A stretch of 64,000 nucleotides of DNA from Neoarius graeffei (Eukaryota > Chordata > Actinopteri > Siluriformes > Ariidae): positions 35,371,698 through 35,435,697 of the forward strand of contig NC_083577.1 of assembly GCF_027579695.1 (NCBI RefSeq), given 5' to 3'. Of the stretch, positions 1-12,200 are shown one piece after another (positions within the stretch are counted from its first letter, which is position 1; each line of letters opens with the position of its first letter). A model generated the notes under the pieces. That model saw nothing but the letters and a program-made list of their open reading frames with translations, did not search any database and had not been told where the DNA came from. The translations under genes and the position numbers were made by a program.

Positions 1-349
1 TGTCAAGTTTCATGAAATTCCTCCAAAAACTGTAAGAGGAGTTGATTTCAGAAGGTGAGCCACCCTTCCTGGGATGGACGGCCAGACATTGCCATGACAT
101 AATCCCCCTTCGGGTCTTTCGGAAAGTGGGGGATTAAAAAATTTTTAAAAAAATCATGGATCTGCAAAAATATCTGAATCCTTGATCCACGTACATATCC
201 AGATTTGCACCAAATCTAATCAATTGTTCTTTGGCCCATGACTCACCTTTCCTCAAAATTCCATCAAAATCCGTTCACTACTTTTTGAGTTACATTGGGA
301 ACAAACGGAGGCGAGAACATAACCACCTCCAACGCATTTGGCGGAGGCA
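1..349 (-). repeat. Dispersed repeat A, fragment
   Basis: This stretch is non-coding and shares long blocks with 27768-27990 and 54090-54600. Shared parts include a cccccttcgggtctttcgg block, a block containing tttcatgaaattcctcca, and a tail with cactactttttgagtta. It runs off the left edge. The family has a gggggat-type end, but I cannot name its class. Confidence 0.6.
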
Positions 350-351
350 AC

Positions 352-552
352 AACCATTCACGCTCATGGATAATTTAGAGTAGCCAGTTGACCTAATTTG
401 CAGTCTTTGGACTGTGGGAGGAAACCCATACAGGTATAAAGAGACGAGGCAAACTCCATACAGAAAGGCCCCAGTCGGAACAAAGCTCCAACCCGGAATC
501 TTCTTGCTGTGAGGCGACGGTGCTTTAACCACTACACCATCAATCTGGTCGC
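352..552 (-). mobile_element. Degenerate tRNA-derived SINE
   Basis: This is an old, diverged copy of the major SINE of the window. It keeps gtctttggactgtgggagg, a damaged B-box region and the head signature cttgctgtgaggcgac near its right end. The head lies at the right, so the element is on the minus strand. Confidence 0.7.
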
Positions 553-559
553 AAGATAT

Positions 560-1025
560 GGCCAATTTTACACATGCCTCGAGTTGTATACTTCAGAAGG
601 ATCCAATCAAATCTCATCTAATGTGGACTGTGCTTAAAAGTCAGGTCTGTGCCAGGAAATACACAAATCGTATCGAACACAACCAATTCTGCCAAGACGA
701 CTGGTCAAACATCCAACCAGAATTCTGCCGAAGCTTGCTGATGGCGACCAAAAGTGTTTGGTCAAGGTGAAACTTTAGAAGAGACATTTAACCAAATATT
801 AAGTGTGCTGTGTATATTTTTGACCTTGCGTGTATAACTTTAACCTTCTGTTGACTTCAAAAAACCTAAAATAACTTAAAATACATCAAATTCTTGTTTT
901 TCCCCTATTAAAAAGATATCATACATTCTGCTATAGAAAAAAAAAAGTTCAAAGAAAATCACTGAAAGCCCAAATTTGCCACAAAATTCATGTCCGTGTG
1001 TGTAAACTTCTGACCACAAATGTAA
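560..1025 (+). mobile_element. Decayed Tc1-like DNA transposon tail
   Basis: The stretch ends in a gtgtaaacttctgaccac motif typical of fish Tc1-like terminal sequence and holds a 70-residue open piece without a clear catalytic motif. It looks like the 3' end of a badly decayed DNA transposon. The partner inverted repeat is not in view, so the family is uncertain. Confidence 0.4.
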
Positions 1026-1364
1026 AAAGCTCTTGAAATTAACTTCAGGGGGTTTATTCCATCTGTAAAGCCATTTTAACCATCAGCTAGAACGTGCTCG
1101 GGAATTTGTTTTTGAACGAAATTCAAAATTTCACAGGACGTTATATTTTTGAGAATTCTACAGTAGGCGTATCAGACGCTCGCTGGCCGTGCTGTGAAAA
1201 TTGTTCATGCAGACGCTCATCTAAGTTTCCAAATCAGTCATTGCTTAACTCTTGGATATTTTCTATCATGAATACTATCATTAAAAAGCTTATAATTGCT
1301 GCTTTCCAAAGAAAAGTATCTGGCTAAGATCTGTTCAGGACTTTGGGAGTAACAGCTGGTTGAA
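1026..1364. other. Non-coding, nothing recognised
   Basis: This AT-rich sequence between two transposon remnants contains short open frames that look like chance. It lies downstream of the visible Rab5-like exons and may be intron. Confidence 0.5.
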
Positions 1365-1372
1365 GCTGGTAG

Positions 1373-2001
1373 TAGAGCCCTGCACTCCTGCGGGACCCGA
1401 CGCAAAGCAGTGCGGCGCAGGACAAATTTTGAAAGCTCATTGCGGGCGCGGGCGGGAGGGGGAGGTGATAAGCTGCAGTCCCGCTAACTAAAAACGTGTT
1501 TAAAATAAAATGTATAAATTACTAATTTATGTCTATCGTATATAATTTGTGCTGGATATTTTATTTGCCATTAATAAAAACATTTTAAGATGCCTAAATT
1601 TGTGGATGTGGTCTAATCTCGCGTACGTTTCCGATTCCTTTCCGCTCTTCCGTGTTTGAGATCTCCGATCACGGCAGAAGAGCAGAGCTCCTCTAGTGAA
1701 GCTCACAATGGCTTTATCTCTGTAAAGCCTCAGCTGCGCATGCCGCCTGGCAACGCGCACCCTCGCTACGTGCGCTAGGTGAAGGATCGGTCAGTGGAGA
1801 GCTCAGCTAAGCTCAGCATGTTTAATTCCCCAAGCCAATGACAAGAACTTTCGTGAGAAATAACGTGAACGTCTGCATCATGCGGGATTTGCGGGCGGGA
1901 GCGGGACTGAAAATCATAATTCTTTGCGGGAGCGGGCGGGACTGCACAATGCAGGAGTGGGCAGGAGCGGGACTGAAAATTCTGTCCCGCGCAGACCTCT
2001 A
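1373..2001. mobile_element. Non-autonomous hAT-like element
   Basis: The ends are imperfect inverted repeats: tagagccctgcactcctgcg at the left and the complement of tagaggtctgcgcgggac at the right. Several gcgggactgaaaat-type blocks lie just inside. Flanking 8 bp are gctggtag and gttggtac, which match at 6 of 8. The interior has no transposase and two GC-rich subterminal regions. Confidence 0.55.
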
Positions 2002-2090
2002 GTTGGTACAACAGAGTTTAAAAAAAAACTCTGTTCGTGGGACGTCAGGAAACTGCCGGTGCTTTTTGAGTCACGGGAAAGCAGTCAGGC

Positions 2091-2114
2091 TCTCTCTCTC
2101 TCTCTCTCTCTCTC
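2091..2114. repeat. (CT)n microsatellite
   Basis: About twelve CT dinucleotides in a row. Confidence 0.95.
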
Positions 2115-3349
2115 CTTTCCGACTGGATTACTCGTGAATAATCAATCAGATAACTTTTATAGGGATGTTCTCTCGCCTTCACTGTTTCTGTTGAAATATT
2201 CAGCAAAATTTTCCGTCTGCTAGCTTTGACGTTATGATTCACACAAGACTTTGAAGAGAGTTTTCACAGCTTTACCTACTTATTTTTTCAAATCAAACTG
2301 ATTCATGTAAATAAATATTTTAGAATATAACTGGAGCTGTTTTGATGAAAAATATTGACATCTTAGTGGTCCGAATAAGATTTAAAAAAAAAAAAAACGG
2401 AAGTCAGAAACGCGAGTGTCAGTTTCAAGTCAACTAATTGGAATTGTTTATTCGATGTGGCTCACACAGTTTTTTTTCGAGGTTCGCTTTGAAAGCTGCG
2501 AATATTATCATTTATTTATCATTCTTTCATCTAAAACACTAGCAGCCCCTACTTTTGAGAAATACAAAGGCCTACAGAGCACCAAGAGGGGATTAGAAAT
2601 AATCTTTTATTACTTTTTTTATTGAGTGTACCGATTTAACCGAATTAGTATAATTAAACACTAATTTGCATAATTGATTTTTTATTAATTTTTCAAACTT
2701 TGTATTCAGTATAGAACCATCTATGTGCTGCCAATTTCCGTGTAAATATCTTAAAAAACAGAAAAGTTATTAAGAAAAAAAACCCATTTGATCTCATTGG
2801 TTAATGCGGCCCATTCTGGACCATGTGATCCTCATACAGAATATTACAGCAGTTTTCGAAACATTAAGCCGCTTTTTCAATCTTTAACTTGTAATATCTC
2901 AAGAACGGATAAACATTTTAATTTAATTCTGTAAAAAGTCTGTTGTTCTGCATTCAATTCTGAATTGAGCGAGAGCAGTTTCAGGCGATTTGGACTGAAT
3001 TTTCAGCTGCTCTGCCTAAACCCAGCGCCGCTTTCACGCTGATTGGAGCGATCCTGTTGGAGCAGGGCTACTTCAGATCCAGCGTGACGTTTCAACACTT
3101 GAACCCGCGACCTGTTAGCCTGAGTGATTTTCAAGTATCATTTCAAAAGTCAACCGTGACTAGTGATGCATGCCATAACCTTCGGAATCCAATAATCCTC
3201 CTCGAAACCTAGGCCACCCTGGTCTAATAAACAAACAGCCTTATCAGCTTTTTACGAGCAAAGGACTGGTTTGCCCGTCCAGCTGTTGCTCGCTACCCAA
3301 ACCACCTCTGTGAGCACCGCGGCGGACAGACGGAGTTGTGGAACAGCAC
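2115..3349. other. AT-rich intron, nothing recognised
   Basis: This stretch lies 3' of the last visible Rab5-like exon on the minus strand, so it is probably intron. I looked for the expected next exon (the Rab5 SAK-motif region) on the minus strand and did not find it. Homopolymer A runs and AT-rich sequence dominate. Confidence 0.5.
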
Positions 3350-6233
3350 CTCGTACTCCACCAGTCTCTTGTCAGCGAGGTCTGACTTGTTTCCTGCCAG
3401 CGCGATGACGATGTTGGGACTCGCCTGCCTCTGGAGCTCCTTCACCCAGGCCTTCGCTCGCTCAAACGTCTCCTGTGGGGACGAGAGCGGAACGCAGTGG
3501 AACGGAGTCAGCGGAGGCGGAAACAAGCAGTAAAGTCAAGGTGAAGGTCTTTACACGTTACACATTTACAGTTCTGTTGGGGAGTGGTGTAGAATATTAA
3601 CCAAAGCACGCTCTCACTTTCTCCCCCCTTCTCTCTCTCTCCCCCTCCCTTTCTCTTCCTCTCTCTCTCCCCCCCACTTCCCCCCCTTTCTCTCCCTTTT
3701 TTTCTCCCTCCCTCTTTCTCCCTCTCTCCCTTTCTCTTTTCCTCTCACTTTCTCCCTCTCTTTTCCTCTCCCCCCACTTACCCCTTTCTCTCCCTCTCTC
3801 TTTTTTCTCCCTCCCTCCCTTTCTCTTTTCCTCTCACTTTCTCCCTCGTTTCCCCCTTCTCTCTCTCCCCCCATTTCCCCCTTTCTCTCCCTCTTTTTCT
3901 CCCTCCCTCTCCCTTTCTCTTTTCCTCTCTCACGTTCTCCCTCTCTTTTCCCCCTTCTCTCTCTTCCCCCTCTCTCCCTCTCTTTTCTCCTTTCCTCTTT
4001 CTCTTTTCCTCTCTCACTTTCTCCCTCTCTTTTTCCCCCTTCTCTCTCTCCCCCCACTTCCCCCCTTTCTCTCCCTCTCTCTTTCTCCCTCTCTCACTTT
4101 CTCCCTCTCTTTCCCCCTTCTCTCTCTCCTCCTCCCTTTCTCTTCCTCTCTCTCTCTCTCTTTCTCTTTTCCTCTCTCTCCCTCTCTTTTCTCCCTTTCT
4201 CCCCCCCTTTTCCTCCCCCTCACTCTCTCTCCCTTTCTCTTTTCCTCTCTCTTTCTCCCTCTCTTTCCCCCTTCTCTCGCTCTCTCCCCCTTCCTTTCTC
4301 TTCCTCTCTCTCCCCCCACTTCCCCCACTTTCTCTTTTCCTCTCTCACTTTCTCCCTCTCTTTTCCCTCCTTCTCTCTCCCCCCACTTCCCCCCTTTCTT
4401 TCCCTCTCTTTTTTCTCCCTCCCTCTCCCCCTTTCTCTTTTCCTCTCTTCCCCCTTCTCTCTCTCCCCCCTCCCTTTCTCTCCCTCTCTCTTTTCCTCTC
4501 TCACTTTCTCCCTTTCCCCCTCTCTCTCCCTCTCTTTTTTCTCCCTTTCTCCCCCCTCTTTTTCCTCCCTCTCCCCCATTCCTCCCCCTCACTCTCCCCC
4601 TCTCTCTTCTCTTCCCCCTTTCTCCCCTCTTTTTCCTCCCTCTTCTCACCTCTTCCCCCCCTCTCTTTTCTCACTCTTTCTCCCTCCCCCTCTCTCTTTT
4701 CCTATCTCTCTTTTCTTTCCTCTCTTCCCCCTTTCTCCCCTCACTTTCTCCCCCTCTCTTCTCTCCTCGTTTTCCCCTTTTCTCTCTCCCCCTTTTCCTC
4801 CCTCTCTCTCCTGTCTTTTTCTCTCCCCCTTTCTTTCTTCTCCCTCTTTTCCTCTTACTCTTTCTCCCTCTTTCCCCCTGTCTTTTCTCTCCTTTCTCTC
4901 CCTCTTTTTCCTCCCTCTTTTCTCTCCTCTCTTTTCCCTCCTTTTCTCTTTCTCCCTTTTCCTCCCTCTTTTCCCCCTCACTCTTTTCCTCCCCTCTTTC
5001 TCCCCTCTTTTTCTCCCCCTCTCTCTTTCCCCTTTTCTCTCTCTCCCCTCCCTCTTTTCTCTCCCTTATTCCCCCCTCTCCCCCTTTCTCCCCTCTCTCT
5101 TTTTCCTCCCCCTTTTCCTCCCTCCCTCTTCTTCCCCTCACTCCTTTTCTCCCTCTTTTCTCTCCTCTCTTTCCCCCTTCCTTTCTCTCCCTTTTCCTCT
5201 TTCACTTTCTCCCTCTTTCCCCCCTCTTTTCTCTCCTCTTTTTCTCTCTCCCCCTCCCCTCTTTTTCCCCTTTTCTCTCTCTCCCCTCCCTCTTTTCTCT
5301 CCCTTTCTCCCCTCTTTTCCTCCCTCTCTTTTCCCCCTCTCTCTCCTCCCTCTTTTTTCTCTCTTTTTCCTCTCCCCCTTTTCCTCCCTCTCTCCTCCCT
5401 CTTTTCCCCCTCACTCTTTTTCTCCCTCTTTTCCTCCTTCTCTCTCCCCTCCCTCTCTTTCCCCTTCTCCTCCCTCTCTACTTCCTCTTTTTTCTCATTC
5501 TCTCTCCCCCTTTTCCTCCCTCTTTCCCCTTCTCCCTCTTTTCCCCTTCACTTTTTTCTCCCTCTTCTCCTCCCCTCTCTCTCGCCCCCTTTTCCTCCCT
5601 CCCTCCCCTCTTTTTTCTCCCTTTCTCTCACACTTTTTCCTCCTTTCTCTCTCCTCCCTCTTTCCCCTTCTCCTCCCTCTTTTTTTCTCATTCTCTCTCC
5701 CCTTTTCCTCCCTCTCTTTCCCCTTCCCCCTCTTTCCCCTCACTCTTTTTTCTCCCTTTTTTCCTCCCCTCTCTTTTCCCCCTTGTCTCTCTCCTCCCTC
5801 TTTCCCCTTCTCCTCCCTCTTTTTTTCTCATTCTCTCTCCCCCTTTTCCTCCCTCTCTTTCCCCTTCCCCCTCTTTTCCCCTCACTCTTTTTTCTCCCTT
5901 TTTTCCTCCCCTCTCTTTTCCCCCTTGTCTCTCTCCTCCCTCTTTCCCCTTCTCCTCCCTCTTTTTTTCTCATTCTCTCTCCCCCTTTTCCTCCCTCTCT
6001 TTCCCCTTCCCCCTCTTTTCCCCTCACTCTTTTTTCTCCCTTTTTTCCTCCCCTCTCTTTTCCCCCTTGTCTCTCTCCTTCCTCTTTTTTCTCCCTTTCT
6101 CTCACTCTCCTCCTTTCTCTCTCCTCCCTCTCTCTTTTCTCTCCCCTTTCTTGCTCCTCCCTCTCCTCTTTTTTTCTTCCTTTCTCTCCCTCACTCTTTT
6201 TCTCCCTCTTTTTTCTCTCCTCTCTTTTCCCCT

Positions 6234-6275
<42 letters not shown>

Positions 6276-9200
6276 TCTCCAAAGCCAGACATACAGGTTT
6301 TGCTACCCACCGGTTTTGTAATATCAAACACTACAATGGCTGCTTGGGCTCCCCGGTAGTACATAGGGGCCAGGCTGTGGTAGCGTTCCTGTCCGGCTGT
6401 GTCCCAAATCTCAAACTTCACCGTGGTGTCGTCCAGGCAAACTGACTGAGCCAAGAAAGCAGCTAGGGGAAGGTCACAGACAGGAAGCAAGAAGTTACAT
6501 CGTCATCAACCCTTATTATTAACTCAACCATGGACAAATCCTCTCTTTTAGGGAAACATTTACAATTTTTGCTTATCTTTAGAAATAATAAGCCTTGTGT
6601 GACCTGTTTAGCCTTCGTACTAAATTAGATCCGGTCTCAACTCTTTACTCAGTCAACTATCCCAGATTTCACAATGGAGAAAGGGAAGTTAACTTTGACT
6701 GTGAAGATTCATGTGAAACTGAATGCGTTTATGCTTTGAGAAGAACATCTAAAGCCTTGTACGTGCCGTTATCCAGGACAAACGAGTCTTATTGTGAACT
6801 CAGAAGGAAGTTAAATGGAGAACACTCACTAACCTTCAAATTCTTCAGCTAATGTGTGGAGATGTTTTCACACCATCAGGAAAATCGCACATGGGTATTA
6901 TCTAATGAAGTTACTCTTCTGTTGCTTTTTTTTTACTGGCTCAGACAAACATGGACCCTTATAGCCCTCTGGACTAGAGGAAGTGGAAGATGATACTAAA
7001 TAAACAAAGCCTGTCCATTTGATTTACTCCTGATCATTCTTAATCTGGCAATCACAGTCTGAAGTCTAGTGCCTTAGAGTGGAGTCGCCATATTTCAACC
7101 CTTTCCTTCTGGCAGACGAGAGACAGAGTGAAGGTTTGATCACCAAAACGTGCCGCATGAGAAACGCAGCATTTCTTTCCTGCACTTTAGTCACTGCTGC
7201 GTGGTGTCACGGCTTCTGTATTGCACTCAGGAAATGTTGCACAATTTATACTGGATCACTGCTGTCGCTGGACTGTGCAAGTCTAAAAGCAGTAGTTTAC
7301 AGATGTTAATAATGCTGCACTTCCACTATTTGTATTTTATATGTGGCGTTTCTGTTTGGTGTCAATTCTCTCTCTCTCTCTCTTTTCTTTTTTAAACGTA
7401 ACACACACACAGTATCCAAAATCACTCCCTACTCACTATATAGTGGACTATATAGAGAGTTCGCCATTTCGTAGCGCTTTCCGAACGTACAGTGAGAATT
7501 ATTACACCCTATATAGTGCACTCATAGTATCCCACAATGCACTGTGAAAAGTAGTGTACAACCGATGGTCACTAACCAAGCAATATATCCCATCATGCAT
7601 TGCGGTCGCACTGAAAAAAAGGGTGAATGGACGGAGGAAGAAACACATTATGGACCCATCCCACGTGACGTCACGACAAATGCGGCCGCCATTTTGGACA
7701 TGAACTACCAGTAGTCTACCACAGCCAACAACGAGGAACGACGGCGAAGCATCGAAAGGAATATAGCCATCAAAGAAAGTTTTTACTTTCAGCAAGACTT
7801 CCATCATGCCATTACGTTGTTGTGCACCTGGATGTAGTAACCATCAACGCACAAGGCAAGATTTATCGTTTTATCGGATCCCGACAGATGCTGACCGACG
7901 GAGAAGATGGATGGTCTCTAAAATATTGGCAAAATGATGTTTATTGACATAGCAATCGTGTGTAACGGGAAGCATTTGCATATCCGAAGTGTTGTGTTTA
8001 CATCAAAGATAAAATAAACTGATATGACAACGACTGCTGCTGCCAGGTTGGGGACACAAACTAGTAGAAAGGAAGCGTGCCAACAGTGCCAACACGCTTC
8101 CTTTGTGGTCGATTCTGCTTTAAGGTAAGATGCATTTAATTATTTGTCTGCTGTGGGTTTGGAATCGGTAGCCTGACTGATTCGTTCATGTTCGTGGTGC
8201 CATTTGTTTGTTGACGCGTGTTGAAATGGAAGATTGGTTGTTGACATGATTTCCAGTGATGCTTTGGTGCTGCTGTGGATCAGATGTGTTGAGTAGCCTG
8301 ACTGTTTTTTTTTTCTTGCGTGTGGTATCATTGTTGACGCGAGGGTGTTTTTTGAACATGCCAATGCGGACACGATTTCCCCTGATGAGTTATGACTTCA
8401 GATGCGATGCGTGTGATATGGGCGTAAGATAGGCTTCTCATGTGTTTGGAGATCCGCGCTCTGAGACAAGCGCAAGCACACACACCCCCAAGGGAAAAAA
8501 AGGGACCCCCCAAAAATATCGGCATAGTTCGAACACTGGGTTGGAGAAAGTAATGGCAAATAGTGAGCGCACAAACCATAGAAGGTAAACTGTACACAGC
8601 GCCAGGGCAGTGTGATGGTATGTCTACGTTTAGATTGTGTTAGCTTATCAATGAACACACTCGTCACTCGACGAGTTTCACGTCTTTACGACGGATACTT
8701 AAATGTGTGTTAGGTATTATTGCTGCAGTCTAAGCAGTCATTGTAGCAGCTGGATGAGCGAGAACCGAAAGGGTCTGTGCCATAAACCGTTATTTCTTCA
8801 TGTCCAAAATGGCGGTCGCGCTTACGAAGGTCACGTGAGTGGGAAGGGTCCATAAACGGACGTTCAAGTCCAATTAAAAATAGTAAGAGGATAGATAGAA
8901 CAAAACAGATAAAATACAAGAATAAAAGTGACAGTGCGGAGTGAAGAATTAATCAAAAACCTCAAATTTGATTTAATAAAAGGCAGTGGCGAAGAAGAAG
9001 AAAGAAAGTATTCAGCCTTGATTTAAAGAACTGAAAGATGCAGCAGACACAAAAGTACTTTGTATTGATTAATGTGGGAAATGCGCTCAGTATAATATGA
9101 ATTTGTCACAAAAAAAAAAAAAAACACACGCATGTATTTATTATTTTGAAAAACCACCAGCCGACTGATCTGGAACGTTTTAATTGTACGATAGTAATGA

Positions 9201-12200
9201 TGTAAATAACGGCGCGGCGGAGTAGTGTCCGAAAGCGGGTTTTTTTTTCCATTTTACCAATGAGCTCACTATACAGTCCTCTATATAGTAATGCCCTAGA
9301 TAGTGAGTAAGGAGGAGTGAATGAGTGGCGACAGCCACAATCAGACCAAACCCAATTTCTACCAATGTTTCAGTTTGGCTACCTAACTAAAAATAATATT
9401 ATAAAAAAAAAAAAAAAAAAAAAGTTATTCCATGAAATCGAGTCGTACATGAGCAGATAGCTGATGAGGCGCGTAGCACCAAGTCGTCTATAAGCCGTGT
9501 ATGATCAGATTGAGCATGCATATGTCAACCTATACGGATTGTCCGGAAATTATACGGATCTTAGCTCATTTCAAGGGCGTACGGGCGTATAAACAAAGTC
9601 TTACGGATTTTCAGTATTTTCTGACCTAAATTTATTTTGTGTATATCTTACTTGAACATCGTCAGCTGATTGCCGCAAAAACATACAAAAGCTCAATTTA
9701 TAGACAAAGAACAGCGTGTATGCAGGGGCAGATAACCCAGACTATGTGAAACCGGATGTTTATTCCTCAAGCCTCGTGCAGTATCACGACTGCGAGACTT
9801 CGCTCGTTCCGGTCATGCGCACGATCTGCATTTAAACGCGCCAAACGGTCATTGTTCGAACGAGTGCAGAGCGACATTGTTTACGGCCGAGAGATTTTGA
9901 ATAGTGTCTGCCGAGTGAAAGAATGGGAACACCGAGAAAGAAAATGAGATATGGCGGGCGGTATCTTCCTGAATGGAAGGAGACGTTTAATGGTGTCATT
10001 GCTCAGGCGAAAAATGAGGAGTACGCGCACTGCACAGTTTGTGTGCGAGATATAAAAGTCTGGCGTTTACGACGTGAGGGAACACGTGAGGTCAGCGAAA
10101 TTTACACCAGAAACAGAATCAGCCGCAAATGACGATGTTCGCAAAGCCTAAGACCGATGATCAACCAGCAAGTGTAATAAGAGCAGAAGTTACGATCTGT
10201 AATTTTATTGCTCAGCACAATTTGCCGCTAGCCGTTGTGGACCACCTGACAGAACTGTTGCCGCAAATTTGCACGGACAGTACGACTGCGAAATCTATCA
10301 GCTGTAGGCTCACCAAAACAACGCAAATAATCAAAAAGAGCTTGGCCCCCGAAGCTACACTACCCATCATCCAGCACTGCCGGACGTCGCCATTTTCCTC
10401 GATGATCGACGAATCCAATGACAAAAAGACGGACAAGCGACTGGCCGTTTTGGTGCGGATCTTCGACACAGAGGGGCGAAGTCAAGAATCATAGACATGC
10501 CCATGTGCAATATCGGCACGGGCGAGGCGATTTTCGACATGCTGGACGAAGTTCTCAGGCAAGTTATATTTACTTATTTATTTATTTATTAAGTTTGGTG
10601 CGATTCGAAGGCTATAAGGATTTTATGGATTTCTACCTCTGATACTACAGGTGGACGCCCAAAGGGGTCGACATGTATGACTGAGTGGAATAACTGTTTT
10701 ATTCTATCCACATTCACTGGATTTTGAGGAACAGAGCATTTTTATTTTTAGCAAATTCAATAAATAAAACACTTTCTACAAAACGTCTGACAATCATTTC
10801 CGCTAAGAACGTAAACAAGCCGGCAAAATGACCGGAGCAATTTGTGAAAAATGTGATAATTATTGAACAGATTTAAAAACATATATGTTCTTACCATCTG
10901 ATACTCATCTCATCTCATTATCTCTAGCCGCTTTATCCTTCTACAGGGTCGCAGGCAAGCTGGAGCCTATCCCAGCTGACTACGGGCGAAAGGCAGGGTA
11001 CACCCTGGACAAGTCGCCAGGTCATCACAGGGCTGACACATAGACACAGACAACCATTCACACTCACATTCACACCTACGCTCAAGTTATGCTGCTTTTC
11101 CACTACCAACGCGGCTGAGTTGGGCTGAGCCGTGCCGTGCTGAGTTGGGCTGAGTCGGGCTGAGCGGGGCTGTTGGAGTTGCATTTCGACTACAACCGCG
11201 CTGAACCGTGCTGGCTGGAAGTGGGTGGACACATTGGGTGGAGTTAGCGAAAGTGGGTGGACGTCACGTGATGTCGTTAGGCGGCACAAACAGTGACATC
11301 AGTGACCTTTTAAGCGGTAGTCTCACGACCCGGATAGTAAACAATAAACATGGAGGACATGGAGTCGTTAGTGTTGCTGGTCTTGGTGCTGTGGCTTGTT
11401 GTCACCGACAACGCGGACAGATACTGGCAAGAGCGTATAGATGAGGCGAGGCGCATAAGGCTTCAGAAACTCTCGTAATTCGTAATTCTTCTTCTTCCGG
11501 GTTTACGGTGTTTACAGATCCCAGCGTGCTCGCGGGGCGTGTGTGGGCATGTGAGGACACTCCTCCTCACCAATCAGTGCACAGGGGAGTGTCTCCTCAC
11601 GCCCCTAGCCCCACTCGGCTCGGTTTGGCTCGCTTCAGCCCTACTCCAAAACCGTGCGAGTTTTGGGTGCTGAGTAGGGCTGAAGCGAGCCGAGTCGCGC
11701 CGCTCTGAGGTAGTTGAAACACGAGCTGTGTCGGGCTGAAGTGAGCTGAAAAAGGGTCGTGGAAAAGGGCCATTAGAGTCACCAGTTAACCTAACCTGCA
11801 TGTCTTTGGACTGTGGGGGAAACCGGAGCACCCGGAGGAAACCCACGCGGACACGGGGAGAACATGCAAACTCCGCACAGAAAGGCCCTCGCCGGCCACG
11901 GGGCTCGAACCCAGGACCTTCTTGCTGTGAGGCGACAGCGCTAACCACTACACCACCGTGCCGCCCCCCATCTGATACTTTTATTCTATATTTTGTTACT
12001 TTTTTTTTGTGATTTTGTTTTCGAGTAGTTTTTATTTCGTCCTCGGTTGGTTCAGCAACACGCTCTGCCATTTTGTTTTTCTCTGCTCACGGTATAAGAG
12101 CTGATATCCTAGTAGTAGAGCAGCCAATCAGAGCACGCGATTGCTCATATCCAGTGAATGTGGATAGAATAAAAAGAAGTATTATTATATAATCAATCAA

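Larger units (their letters stand above)
7421..9322. mobile_element. Palindromic-ended MITE carrying a nested element
   Basis: The left end (ccctactcactatatagtgg) and the right end (complement of ccttactcactatctaggg) are inverted repeats. Between them lies the complete THAP element at 7653-8850. Without that insertion the outer element is about 700 bp. The superfamily is not assigned. Confidence 0.6.
10906..11968 (-). mobile_element. tRNA-derived SINE split by a Harbinger-like MITE
   Basis: This full-length SINE has its tail (atctcatctcattatc) at the left and tRNA head at the right. It is flanked by an 11 bp target duplication catctgatact (10895-10905 and 11969-11979). The MITE at 11090-11772 sits inside it. 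Confidence 0.9.
9424..12190. mobile_element. Interspersed DNA element B, copy 1, with insertions
   Basis: Pieces at 9424-9525, about 10680-10905 and 11969-12190 align with the uninterrupted copy at 36595-37045: a block containing gagtggaataa, then gttttatt, tatccacattcac, and cagagcatttttattttt-like stretches, ending in gctcatatccagtgaatgtg. The copy is split by a hAT-like insertion (9526-10679) and by a SINE (10906-11968). A short piece recurs at 61648-61727. Confidence 0.65.

Noticed and set aside
3614-6445. Long open frames rich in Arg-Glu-Gly-Lys (minus) and Ser-Leu-Phe-Pro (plus)
   Set aside because: They follow from pure purine/pyrimidine composition. There is no start context, domain or homology, and the real feature is the simple-sequence intron.
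5783-6445. Plus-strand 220-codon frame running into the Rab5-like exon
   Set aside because: It is the antisense of the pyrimidine tract and of the exon at 6311-6462.
7502-8667. Minus-strand frames such as [15 protein letters not shown] in the THAP element
   Set aside because: They overlap the THAP-like frame and inverted repeats in antisense and show no domain.
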